Source: a virus
Strand: one strand, 5' to 3'
Virus record (IMG/VR): IMGVR_UViG_3300033996_000289
Coordinates: 1-40,802 of that record
DNA length: 40,802 nt
The notes below the pieces were generated by a model, which was not told the origin of the DNA, ran no database searches, and saw only the letters and a program-made list of their open reading frames with translations. The position numbers were made by a program, and so were the translations under genes. Below, in pieces: positions 27,850 to 36,400 of this stretch. Position 1 is the stretch's first letter. Each line of letters starts with the position of its first letter.

Positions 27850-29427
27850 TTATTGATTGAGTTTAATGATTACGATGCCAGAGCCGCCGTTTCCTCCAGA
27901 AAAATTTCCACCAGCGCTGGCAGTTGCTCCACCACCACCATTACCAGTGTTTGCCGAAGCGGATGTTCCATTACCTTGTCCAGCACCACTTTCAGTGTAT
28001 CTTCCACCTGCTCCACCTGCTGAATATGTAACTGATGAACCAGAAATGGATGATGCGGTTCCTGCCCCTCCGCTTCCACCTCCACCGCTTGTGCCATCAG
28101 AGCCTACGGCGCTTGAACCACCGCCACCACCAGAACCATAACTTGGCGCCGAACTATTTCCAGCACCACCATCATTTCCTTGTGAGGGTGTTTGGTTAGG
28201 TGTATTGCCATTTCCTTTTGCGCCTCCAAAACCCGCGCCGCCGCCGCCAGAGCCGCCATTTGCACCAGCAGCTCCCCCTGTTGGGCCGCTCGTTCCCCCG
28301 CCACCACCGCCAGCAGAAGTAATGGTGCTAAATACGGAATTTGAACCGTTTAATGCAGACCCTCCGGTATTATTTGCTCCAGCACCACCAGCCCCAACGG
28401 TAATTGTGTATTCAGTTCCTCCAGTAACAGAAAGCCCTGTGCCTGTGCGATAGCCTCCCGCGCCACCACCACCACCAACTTGACCACCTCCTGCCGCGCC
28501 ACCAGCCACGACCAAATAATCCACGCTGGTCACACCAGTCGGAGCAACCCACCTAGTCGATGACTTAAAGGTAAAGACAGTCTGCGATGCGACGGTGTAT
28601 TTCAGGATGACGATACCGGAACCGCCTGCACCGCTTGTATAAGCAGAAGTAGGATGATTTCCTGCGCCTCCACCGCCACCACCACCTGTATTTGCAGTTC
28701 CATCTACCGGAGTTAAAGTACCCCCACCTCGACCACCACCGCCTGTGCCTCCTGCACCACCAGTACCAGAAGCAGGGGATGGATAACCAGCACCGCCACC
28801 ACCACCGCCTGCATAGGTTACGGATGAGCCTGAAATCGTTGATGCGGTTCCATTGCCGCCAGTACCACCCGTATTTGTAGCTGGAGCCGCGCTTCCAACA
28901 GCACTAGCACCACCGCCGCCACCGCCAGCGCCGCCCCAACTTATTGTGTCATCTGCGCCATTACCTCCAGCACTTCCTTGGGACGGACTAGTTGATGGTG
29001 TGTTGCCTGCGCCACCTGTTGTAGCAGCACCGCCGCCGCCACCGCCGCCGGAACCGCCAGCAGTTCCGTTCGTACTCCAATAACCACCGCCGCCGCCACC
29101 GTTGGCTGTAATGGTAGAAAAAACAGAATTTGACCCAGCAGTTCCGCTGTTTGTACCACCGACAGCAGCGCCGCCCCCACCAACAGTTACTGTGTAATCT
29201 GTGCCAGCGGTTACTGACAGACCTGTGCCAGTTCTATATCCACCAGCACCGCCGCCACCACCTCGGTCTGCACCACCAGCAGCACCACCTGCGACAACAA
29301 GGTACTCAACCTCGGTCACGCCAGTAGGTGCAGTCCAAGTGCCAGTTGCGGTAAAGGTCTGAACAACAGTAAACGTGCCGCCGCCAGCAGCAAGCCTGCC
29401 CAACAGCATAGCCATAATGCCACTCAT
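27850..29427 (-). CDS. Glycine-rich adhesin with two tandem modules
   Basis: This is a 525-aa protein composed mostly of glycine, alanine, serine and threonine. Two modules of about 260 residues repeat. Each opens with a short beta-part (TGTWTAPTGVTEVEYLVVAGG, and STRWVAPTGVTSVDYLVVAG) and is followed by polyglycine stretches (GGGGGAGGYRTGTGLSVTAG in both) that end with SGIVILKY or SGIVIIKL. The layout is like glycine-rich phage adhesins with polyglycine II helix bundles (compare gp38-type tips), which determine receptor specificity. DNA of the two copies differs widely at third positions, so the duplication is old. Its start overlaps the upstream stop by 4 nt. Confidence 0.75.
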   Translation of the reverse strand: MSGIMAMLLGRLAAGGGTFTVVQTFTATGTWTAPTGVTEVEYLVVAGGAAGGADRGGGGGAGGYRTGTGLSVTAGTDYTVTVGGGGAAVGGTNSGTAGSNSVFSTITANGGGGGGYWSTNGTAGGSGGGGGGGAATTGGAGNTPSTSPSQGSAGGNGADDTISWGGAGGGGGGASAVGSAAPATNTGGTGGNGTASTISGSSVTYAGGGGGGAGYPSPASGTGGAGGTGGGGRGGGTLTPVDGTANTGGGGGGGAGNHPTSAYTSGAGGSGIVILKYTVASQTVFTFKSSTRWVAPTGVTSVDYLVVAGGAAGGGQVGGGGGAGGYRTGTGLSVTGGTEYTITVGAGGAGANNTGGSALNGSNSVFSTITSAGGGGGGTSGPTGGAAGANGGSGGGGAGFGGAKGNGNTPNQTPSQGNDGGAGNSSAPSYGSGGGGGSSAVGSDGTSGGGGSGGAGTASSISGSSVTYSAGGAGGRYTESGAGQGNGTSASANTGNGGGGATASAGGNFSGGNGGSGIVIIKLNQ

Positions 29428-30446
29428 GACACGTTTCCTGTAACGACGCAGACTGTGCCGCTGATAAACAGAATCGTCGCAACGCCTCTGGTTGCCAATG
29501 TCATCGTGTCCTTGTCCGTATTCGTGCCTGCGATGTAGGCCGTGGTGATCGAACAGGTGATCGTGATGTTGCCGGTCGTGTTGTTGAAGATCGACACGAT
29601 GTCGCCAGCAGCGAAGGTCGAGTTCGGAATCGTGATCGACCCACCCGAACCAACGCCGACAAACTCACCGATGTCGGTGGTCGCCAAAGTGTATGAGCTA
29701 GTTTTGTCAGATCCTGACTGTGGAACATTAAGATAGCCAAGCGTATAGTTGGCGCCACCATCAGGAATCGTGACTGTTCTGCTTGCGCTCAACGTGGCAG
29801 GCGTTAACGTCACCGCATACGAACTGGTGCCACCAGCTCGGCCTGCAATCACCACTGCATCCTGCGTTGACGCGGCCTCTGACCGGATTGCGTTTGCAGC
29901 TCTGAATGTCTGCGCAGCGGTAAAGGTATTTGACGTCGTAGGATCTACAGGACCGGTATCGCCTTTGGCTGCCAGCACTTGCCAGTACGCCGTTGCTGTC
30001 GTCGGGTTTTGGTTTGTGCTTGCTTGGATTGCCAGGTAGCTGGTGCCGCTGACGGTGACCACATCGTTGACCGCATACGTGGACCCGGATGACCAGGCGC
30101 CGCGTGGCGTAAAGCCAACCGCTGCAGGCGTGGCCGAGTTTTCATACACACCGTAGTCGGTAACGATCGAGCTGTTGGCCGAGGCTGACGCGATGATCTT
30201 GTCACCGACCGCCATGTTCATTGGCTTGGGCCAGTTGTACGTCGAGTTAGCAGCAATAGACAGCGCAGCTACCAATTGGGTAGTCGCGCCTGTCGAGGCA
30301 ATGTATCGCTTTATCGAGATTGTGATTGCGCCGGCAGTGACGTTAGAGAACACCAGGGCGTGGACGCTGGCCTCCTGCGTTGCTGGGCAGACATAGACAT
30401 CTTGGTCGGATGTCGTCAGTACAAGTGGTTTACCTTTGAGTGCCAT
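29424..30446 (-). CDS. Tail-fibre/baseplate-like protein with carbohydrate-binding module
   Basis: This is a 340-aa protein. The N-terminal ~110 residues look like a small beta-sandwich attachment domain (LVLTTSDQDVYVCPATQEAS, HALVFSNVTAGAITISIKRY). A CBM5/12-like module follows at about 118-150: GAWSSGSTYAVNDVVTVSG, then TSYLAIQASTNQNPTT and YWQVL (the W--G--Y--GD-V pattern). A short collagen-like stretch KGDTG leads into a C-terminal beta-rich domain (YTLATTDIGEFVGVGSGGSI ... TRGVATILFISGTVCVVTG). The protein is likely a receptor-binding or fibre-connecting protein. Confidence 0.65.
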   Translation of the reverse strand: MALKGKPLVLTTSDQDVYVCPATQEASVHALVFSNVTAGAITISIKRYIASTGATTQLVAALSIAANSTYNWPKPMNMAVGDKIIASASANSSIVTDYGVYENSATPAAVGFTPRGAWSSGSTYAVNDVVTVSGTSYLAIQASTNQNPTTATAYWQVLAAKGDTGPVDPTTSNTFTAAQTFRAANAIRSEAASTQDAVVIAGRAGGTSSYAVTLTPATLSASRTVTIPDGGANYTLGYLNVPQSGSDKTSSYTLATTDIGEFVGVGSGGSITIPNSTFAAGDIVSIFNNTTGNITITCSITTAYIAGTNTDKDTMTLATRGVATILFISGTVCVVTGNVS

Positions 30447-30449
30447 AAA

Positions 30450-33344
30450 TTAACCCCCGAAAACTAATGCCATCGCGACTGGGTCGGCGACGGTTTGCCA
30501 GGACGGCGCGGAACTAGATCCGTTTGAAGTGAGCACCTGGCCGCTTGAGCCGTAATTGGCGCCATTGATACCCATTGCACCGCTGTCATTAAACACCTGG
30601 CGCAGATTGCCATCGCCATCTGACAGCACGATGTGGTTGCTAGACGTTCTGATGTCCAGACCGCCACCGTTGCCGCTATATGAACCGATGATGGTGTTGA
30701 GTGATCCGGTGGTAATTGCCGAACCTGCGCTGTAACCGATGACTGTGTTCCAGGTACCGGTTGTGCTGTTTAGCAAAGCGCCTGCACCCACTGCCACGTT
30801 CTGCTGGCCGGTTGTTGCAGCAACCAAAGCGTTGGCACCAATCGCTACGTTATACGAGCCGGTGGTTGCCACAAGCAGCGCAGATGAGCCCAGCGCGGTA
30901 TTTGATCCGCCGGTGGTGACGCCGCTCATCGAGCTGCGGCCGACTGCCGTGTTGTACGAGCCCGTGGTGTTGGCGTCCAGGGCATACGCGCCCACTGCAG
31001 TGTTCTGCGTACCGGTGGTGTTGGCAAACAGCACGTTGTTGCCCAAGCCAGTAATTTCGCCGGTCGTGGTATTGACGCCTGCGTAATTGCCGACCGCAGT
31101 GCTGTAGCTCGTGGTGACGCTGCTGTACAGCGCGTCGCTACCGATTGCTGTGTTGCCTGACCCGGTAGTGTTGAGCAGCAGGGCGCGTGTACCGATAGCC
31201 GTGTTGCGCTGGCCTGTGGTGTTTGCGTTCAGAGCTGATGCGCCGATGGCAATGTTGTAGTCGACGTTGCCCTGCGAATACATCGACTGCTCGCCGATGG
31301 CTACGTTGCCGACGCCAGTCGTGGCTCTGGCAGCGCCTGTGCCGATTGCAACATTGCTTGTGCCGACAGTGTTGGTTTCGAGAGCCGACACGCCGATTGC
31401 GATGTTGTTGCCGCCGGTAGTAAGCGCTTTACCCGCATCGAAACCGACAGCGACGTTGTCGTTTGCCGTGGTGTTTGCAGCAAGCGCGTTTCTGCCGATG
31501 GCCACGTTTTGGCCGCCGGTCGTGTTTGCCTGCAGTGCAGATACACCGAGGATCGTGTTGCTGTTGACGTTGCCGGTGCCGACCCTGACGCCGTTCACGG
31601 TGCCAAAGGTTACCGAGCTCGAGCTGCCCAGGCCCAGGTTTGTGCGTGCCGCTGATGTGCTTGCTACGTCAGACAGGTTGTTTGCAGCGGCCAAGAAGCC
31701 GGAGCCAGAGACGTACGCAGCGGTCCACACCGAACCGTCGTACACCTTCATAACGTCAGACGTGGTGTTGAAGTACAGGTCGCCTGCTTGCAGCGCTGTG
31801 CTGTCGTTTCTGGTCGATGGGTCGTTGGCTTTTGCTCCCTGATAAATGTCAGAGAACATCGTCAAATCGGTGATGTTGTCCGCCACAATCCCAACATCTA
31901 CGGCGACGCCTGCCACAGCGGTCACGTCAGCAGAGATGCCGGCCACCGTGTTGATGTTGGCCGCGTTGCTGTTGACCGTGTTGATTGCAGCCGACATGCC
32001 GGCAACCGTCGACACTGCAGCCGATATGCCAGCCACGGTGTTGACGTTCAAAATGTTGTTGCCTACGTTGTTGACGTTGGCAATGTTGGTCGCTACGGTG
32101 TCGATCTCTGACGTTGGTTCGTTCAGATCGTTGGCCACCGTCTGAATGTCTGCAATGTTGGTGGCGACCGTTGTCACGTTGGAAGAATTATTCGCAACCG
32201 TGGTGACGTTAGCGCTAATGCCTGCGACGGTGTTTATGTTTGCCGCGTTAGAGTTGACCGAAGTGATGGCCGCGCTCATGCCGGCAACGGTATTGACGTT
32301 GGCTATGTTGCCGCCGACTGCGTTGACGTTTGCAATGTTTGTTGAAACCGTCGTTATTTCAGTGGTTTTCGCAGCGACTGCATTGATGTTGGTCGAGTTA
32401 TTGTTGACCGAAATAACCGCACTGATGTTTGTACCAACCGCAGATACAGCAACCATATTGCCGGACACAGAAGTGACCGACGCCATGTTGTTCGACACGT
32501 TGGTTACAGCAGCCGCAGCAGCAGCAACGCTCGTCACGTCGCCCGATATACCGGCCACCGTTTGAATCTGGCTCGATATGTTGGCGACCGTTTGAATTCT
32601 GTTTGTCGGAGAAATCTGACCAGCAACAAGATTGATGTTTGTCGTTGATCCAGCTACCGTGTTGACGTTGGCAATATTGCCGCCAACATTATTGACGTTT
32701 GCAATATTCGTCGCGACTGTGTTGACGTTAGTCAATCCGCCAGCTACGGCGTTCACGTTCGCTATGGACCCGCCAACCGAATTGACGTTGGCTATATTTG
32801 TGCCGACCAGGTTGACGTTTGCGATGTTTGTCGCAACTGTGTTGACGTTTGCTATGCTGGCGGCAACCGTGTCGATGTTGTTGGCACTATCAGCGATCCT
32901 GATGATGTCCTCAACCAGCGCCTGCGAATCCGCGTCGCTTGTGATGGGCAGCTTGGCCGCACGGTCGACACCTTCCTGAAGCTGCTGAATCTGGATCGTT
33001 GCCCGGTCGAGCGCGTCGTTGATGACCTCCGGGTAAAAGCCGCCCTGGTTCGTCAGATCCGTCGGCTGCAGGTTGGACATGTCCGACGTGATCACCATGT
33101 TGTTGCCGGTGGCCAGTGCTGACGTAAGCACAACATTACCGCCCGGGCTGGTGTTCTGATCCGCGTTTAGCGAGACAGAATAATCCGTGCCAAGGACCAG
33201 AGTCGTCTCGACCTCGGTAGACGTGTTTACCCTGACGACCAACAGATCGGCAGCGGCAAAGACTTTGAACGTGAATGGAAAGGTGGTCGTTACGTTATTG
33301 CCGACGAACGGGCCTGCCTTTCGGGTATTGGAATTGATCGTCAT
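30450..33344 (-). CDS. Long tail fibre protein: T7 gp17-like N-domain, decapeptide repeats, YadA-head-like repeats
   Basis: This is a 964-aa protein. Residues 1-125 match the T7 gp17-type attachment domain (GNNVTTTFPFTFKVFAAADL, GTDYSVSL, and NMVITSDMSNLQPTDLTNQ). Residues ~153-494 are about 34 tandem decapeptide repeats of consensus IANVNTVAxN. A short region (YQGAKANDPSTRND ... LYFNTTSDVMKVYDGSVW) links to about 16 YadA/Hep_Hag-like head repeats (NVAIGxxALxxNTTG, 591-891). The end is a fibre C-terminal region (GSSGQVLTSNGSSSAPSW). It would trimerise, attach through the first domain to the tail and bind the receptor at the end. It follows regulatory site A. Confidence 0.85.
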   Translation of the reverse strand: MTINSNTRKAGPFVGNNVTTTFPFTFKVFAAADLLVVRVNTSTEVETTLVLGTDYSVSLNADQNTSPGGNVVLTSALATGNNMVITSDMSNLQPTDLTNQGGFYPEVINDALDRATIQIQQLQEGVDRAAKLPITSDADSQALVEDIIRIADSANNIDTVAASIANVNTVATNIANVNLVGTNIANVNSVGGSIANVNAVAGGLTNVNTVATNIANVNNVGGNIANVNTVAGSTTNINLVAGQISPTNRIQTVANISSQIQTVAGISGDVTSVAAAAAAVTNVSNNMASVTSVSGNMVAVSAVGTNISAVISVNNNSTNINAVAAKTTEITTVSTNIANVNAVGGNIANVNTVAGMSAAITSVNSNAANINTVAGISANVTTVANNSSNVTTVATNIADIQTVANDLNEPTSEIDTVATNIANVNNVGNNILNVNTVAGISAAVSTVAGMSAAINTVNSNAANINTVAGISADVTAVAGVAVDVGIVADNITDLTMFSDIYQGAKANDPSTRNDSTALQAGDLYFNTTSDVMKVYDGSVWTAAYVSGSGFLAAANNLSDVASTSAARTNLGLGSSSSVTFGTVNGVRVGTGNVNSNTILGVSALQANTTGGQNVAIGRNALAANTTANDNVAVGFDAGKALTTGGNNIAIGVSALETNTVGTSNVAIGTGAARATTGVGNVAIGEQSMYSQGNVDYNIAIGASALNANTTGQRNTAIGTRALLLNTTGSGNTAIGSDALYSSVTTSYSTAVGNYAGVNTTTGEITGLGNNVLFANTTGTQNTAVGAYALDANTTGSYNTAVGRSSMSGVTTGGSNTALGSSALLVATTGSYNVAIGANALVAATTGQQNVAVGAGALLNSTTGTWNTVIGYSAGSAITTGSLNTIIGSYSGNGGGLDIRTSSNHIVLSDGDGNLRQVFNDSGAMGINGANYGSSGQVLTSNGSSSAPSWQTVADPVAMALVFGG
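30670..31570 (-). repeat. YadA-head-like ~22-residue coding repeats in the tail fibre
   Basis: About 16 units of roughly 66 nt encode variants of NVAIGxxALxxNTTGxx. They resemble the left-handed beta-roll repeats of trimeric autotransporter head domains. The repeat number can change by recombination and alter fibre length. Confidence 0.75.
31862..32887 (-). repeat. About 34 tandem decapeptide coding repeats in the tail fibre
   Basis: A 30-nt period encodes 10-residue units of the form IANVNTVAxN; the first units (IANVNTVATN, IANVNLVGTN, IANVNSVGGS) are nearly identical, later ones drift. The period is 10 residues, not the 7 or 11 of simple coiled coils. This may form the fibre shaft. Confidence 0.75.
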
Positions 33345-33374
33345 CTGACGTACTCCTCGGAGATAATAAAGAGG

Positions 33375-33404
33375 CTATACAGTAGCCGGCTGATTACGGG
33401 TACC
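33375..33404 (-). promoter_or_regulatory. Conserved late-module site (copy A): GGTACCCGTAA-N15-ATAG
   Basis: On the minus strand the 11-mer (33404-33394) begins one base after the TGA stop of the giant gene, and ATAG (33378-33375) follows exactly 15 nt later. The tail-fibre gene starts 30 nt beyond with a GAGGAG ribosome binding site. A small GGCTA/TAGCC hairpin overlaps ATAG in this copy only. This site heads the tail-fibre, oxygenase and lysis genes, the last late module. Confidence 0.72.
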
Positions 33405-33405
33405 T

Positions 33406-36400
33406 TCATGGCTTGGATGCCTCGCTTGCCTTGCCGGTGACCAGGCCTCGGATGTAGTCCATGGTGTCGGTCGGCTGGATCTTGCCGCGCTCGACCTCCA
33501 TCTCGTAACCGATCGGCCGGCCCAGCACGGTCAGCGGTATGCCCGTGACCAGCGACAGCAGTGTCAGCACGTCGCGCACATTCTTGCCGGTGACCTCTTT
33601 GTCGTCGCTCACCACGTTGATGCCAGCCTTGACCACGCCCACGGTCGCGCCTTCCAGGGTAGAGATCGACGGGCTGGTTGCCATGCGGTCATCGTATGGC
33701 TTGTCGTTGAATGCGTTGAACACGGCTGCCGCACCAGGACCAAAGCCTGGCACCAGGGCCACGGCGCCGCGGAACTGCGACCCAAAGAACCATTCCATGA
33801 ACTCGTCCAGGTAGCCGTCGTCGTCCTCGTCATCCCAGGCGCCGCCCAGGGTGCGCACGATGGCGTCTGACAGGATCATGGGCAGCATGAAGCCCAGCAC
33901 GTAGATCATGGCCAGCTTGCCCTTGTTGCCGCGCCATCCCAGGTCACGGAAGACCTTGATGTACTCGTCAGCATTCAGGTTGGCCAGCATGTTGAAGTAG
34001 CCGGAGAACTGAATGAAGGTTTTGTAGAACGGCGTGCCCACTTCAAAGGCTGCAATGTCCTCGGCTGCCAGGCTGGACTGGGTCATGCGGACGGCTGCGT
34101 CGGCGCGCTGCACTGCCTCGCGCACTGCCTGCTTGTCCGACACGTCGGCCTCGAGCTCGGCCAAAGTTTGGTTGTAGGTGCCCATCCAGGTCACGGTGTC
34201 GACCATGTTCTGGAATGCCTGCTGCAAGAAATACCCGTGATGCGTCGCCCACTTCTGGACCTTGTCGAACTTGGTGGGATTGATCACCAGGTCGTTCATC
34301 ATGTCCTGGATCTCGATCATTTGGTTTTGCATCCGGTCGGCCATGAAAGGCGACAGCTCGGCAACCTGCTCGGCGCTCTGCGTAGGGCTTGTCACATAGC
34401 TCGCCAGGGCGCTGCGGATGTACCGGCCCTTGACCTTGAGCGCTGCCGGGAAAAAGCCCGTCACCTGCTGCAGGGCGTTGGTGATGTTGGCAAACATGAT
34501 CGAAATACCGGTGCGCGAGCGTACGCCACGCCAGAATGCGTCGATCGCCTTGTGCTTACCTGGCTCGCTGGTGATCTGGCGCGCCGCACGGTTAAGCCAC
34601 GGCAGCAGCATGTCCTCGATGACCGACGGGTCGATGCGGCTGATGTTGTCTGCAAACTCGCGGTTGCGCAGGATCTTCACTACGTCCTTGACTGCAGGCT
34701 GCACGTTGACGAACCTGATCACGTCGTCGATATGCTTGGCCATTACCCGGATGTCGAGCGACAGGGGTTTGTTGTACTCGACACGGGCCTTGGTGAACCC
34801 CATGCCGGTCGACGGCATAGCGTTGCGGAAGTCGCTCTCGAGCTCCTCCATCTTCGCCTGCTTCTGCGCGTCGCGCACAATGAAGGGGTCGGTCTTGGCC
34901 GGCACATAGCCACCGCGCCAAACGCCCAGGGCATTGCTCACCGTGTTGGATTCGACCTCTTTGAAGTAGTAGCCATACAGGTCGTGGTGCGCCTTCTGCG
35001 CCATGGGCTTCAACTCTTCGTTCAGATCCCACACCGACTGCGCCCAGTCATAGTCAGCCTTGGTCAGCTTGCCCTCGTTGATCATCCTGGCCTCAAATGC
35101 GCGCCAGTTAGTGTCGTCCAGCGTGCCGTCCTCGCGCAGTGATCCCCAGCCACGGCCCAGTAGCAGCTTGCGGTAGTTCGACTCGTTGCCGGTGTGCAGG
35201 ATGGCGCCCAGGAGCTCCGCCTTGCCGATGCCGCCGTTGCCATTACCGAAGGTATAGCCGAGCTCTCGCGCCTCGATTTTGGCTACCGGCAAATCGAGTT
35301 TGGCGATCGATTCGACATAGCGCTTGGTGTAGACGTTGCGCATCGCCCGGTAGGCGTCCAGGGCCTGGCGTATTGGCCGCCAGATATAGGTCGTGAACGG
35401 GCCCACGCCCTTGGCGCCGTCGGTGGCATTGGCCCAGTGCTCGACGCGCCTGGTGGCCGCCTTGGCCTCGTAGAACGAGCGGATCGCCCGGTCCTTCGTG
35501 CCGGGTGCTGCCTGCTCGCCGGCAACCTTGAGCGGTATCCCGATGGCTGCCAGGCGTGCATTGAGCTCGTCGGTGATCAGCTCGAGCGCCATGGCCTTGC
35601 CCTCGATCATCACCTCTTTCTCACGCTTGGACTGGAACCACAGGGTTTCGACACCCTCGCGCATCAGGCGGAACTCGGTCAGGGTCATCTGTGTGTAATC
35701 CTTGGCGCCGGCTGCGGCCTCCAGGATCAGGGGCTCGAGCTCTGCGTACAGGTCCGGGTTGTACGTGCGCAGCTTCTCGATGTAGTCGGTCGGCGACTTG
35801 TTCGACTGGCCCAGGCCATAGCTGGCCAGGATAGCGCGAGCTGCATCGACCAGGTCCATATTTCTGGCCTTGGCCATCTTCTCGTCGCTCTTGAAGAACT
35901 TGCGGAACGACTCGACCGCCTTGTCGACTTCTTGGCGCGCCTTGACCGCCTCGGCTGCGAGCTGGTTTTGCACAAGCTGGTTTTGCTTGGACTTCGCTGC
36001 CAGGGCAGGCTCGCCTTTCTTCATGTGCTTTTCGGTCTGCTTGGCCGCCCGGGCCTCGGCCAGCGAGTAATCACGCGGCCGGATCTCCCGGATCGGTTTG
36101 CCGGCCAGGATGTCACGAGCTGCCTGGCGAGCTGCCTGCATCATCACGCGCACCGGCTGGGTCGATTTGTTCAGGAACCGGAGCTCGGCCGCCACGAACC
36201 TGGCCCGTGCCTCGTTGTGCAGGGCCTCCTCAACCTTGAGCTGGATCTCGCGCTCGTCCGTCATGTCGCCGAATTCGGCTTCCATGCGTGCGTCGGTCCT
36301 GGACTTGATCTCTTCGTTGATCGGCTTGGCCTCCAGCAGGGCGCGCACCAGGGCGTCGCCTGACGAGAAGTCAAACATGGTGGCCACCAGGTCAGGTGCC

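Noticed and set aside
27857-29083. Proline-rich plus-strand frames opposite the glycine-rich adhesin
   Set aside because: They are the complementary reading of polyglycine codons (GGx to xCC); the minus-strand adhesin has conserved modules and a proper start.
31862-32887. Regular 30-nt repeats as a CRISPR array
   Set aside because: The repeats are contiguous, degenerate and in frame in a tail-fibre gene; there are no unique spacers or cas genes.
35194-36363. 389-aa plus-strand reading frame opposite the giant gene (and a 324-aa one at 34168-35142)
   Set aside because: Antisense shadows caused by GC-rich codon usage; no ribosome binding sites and compositions unlike real proteins.
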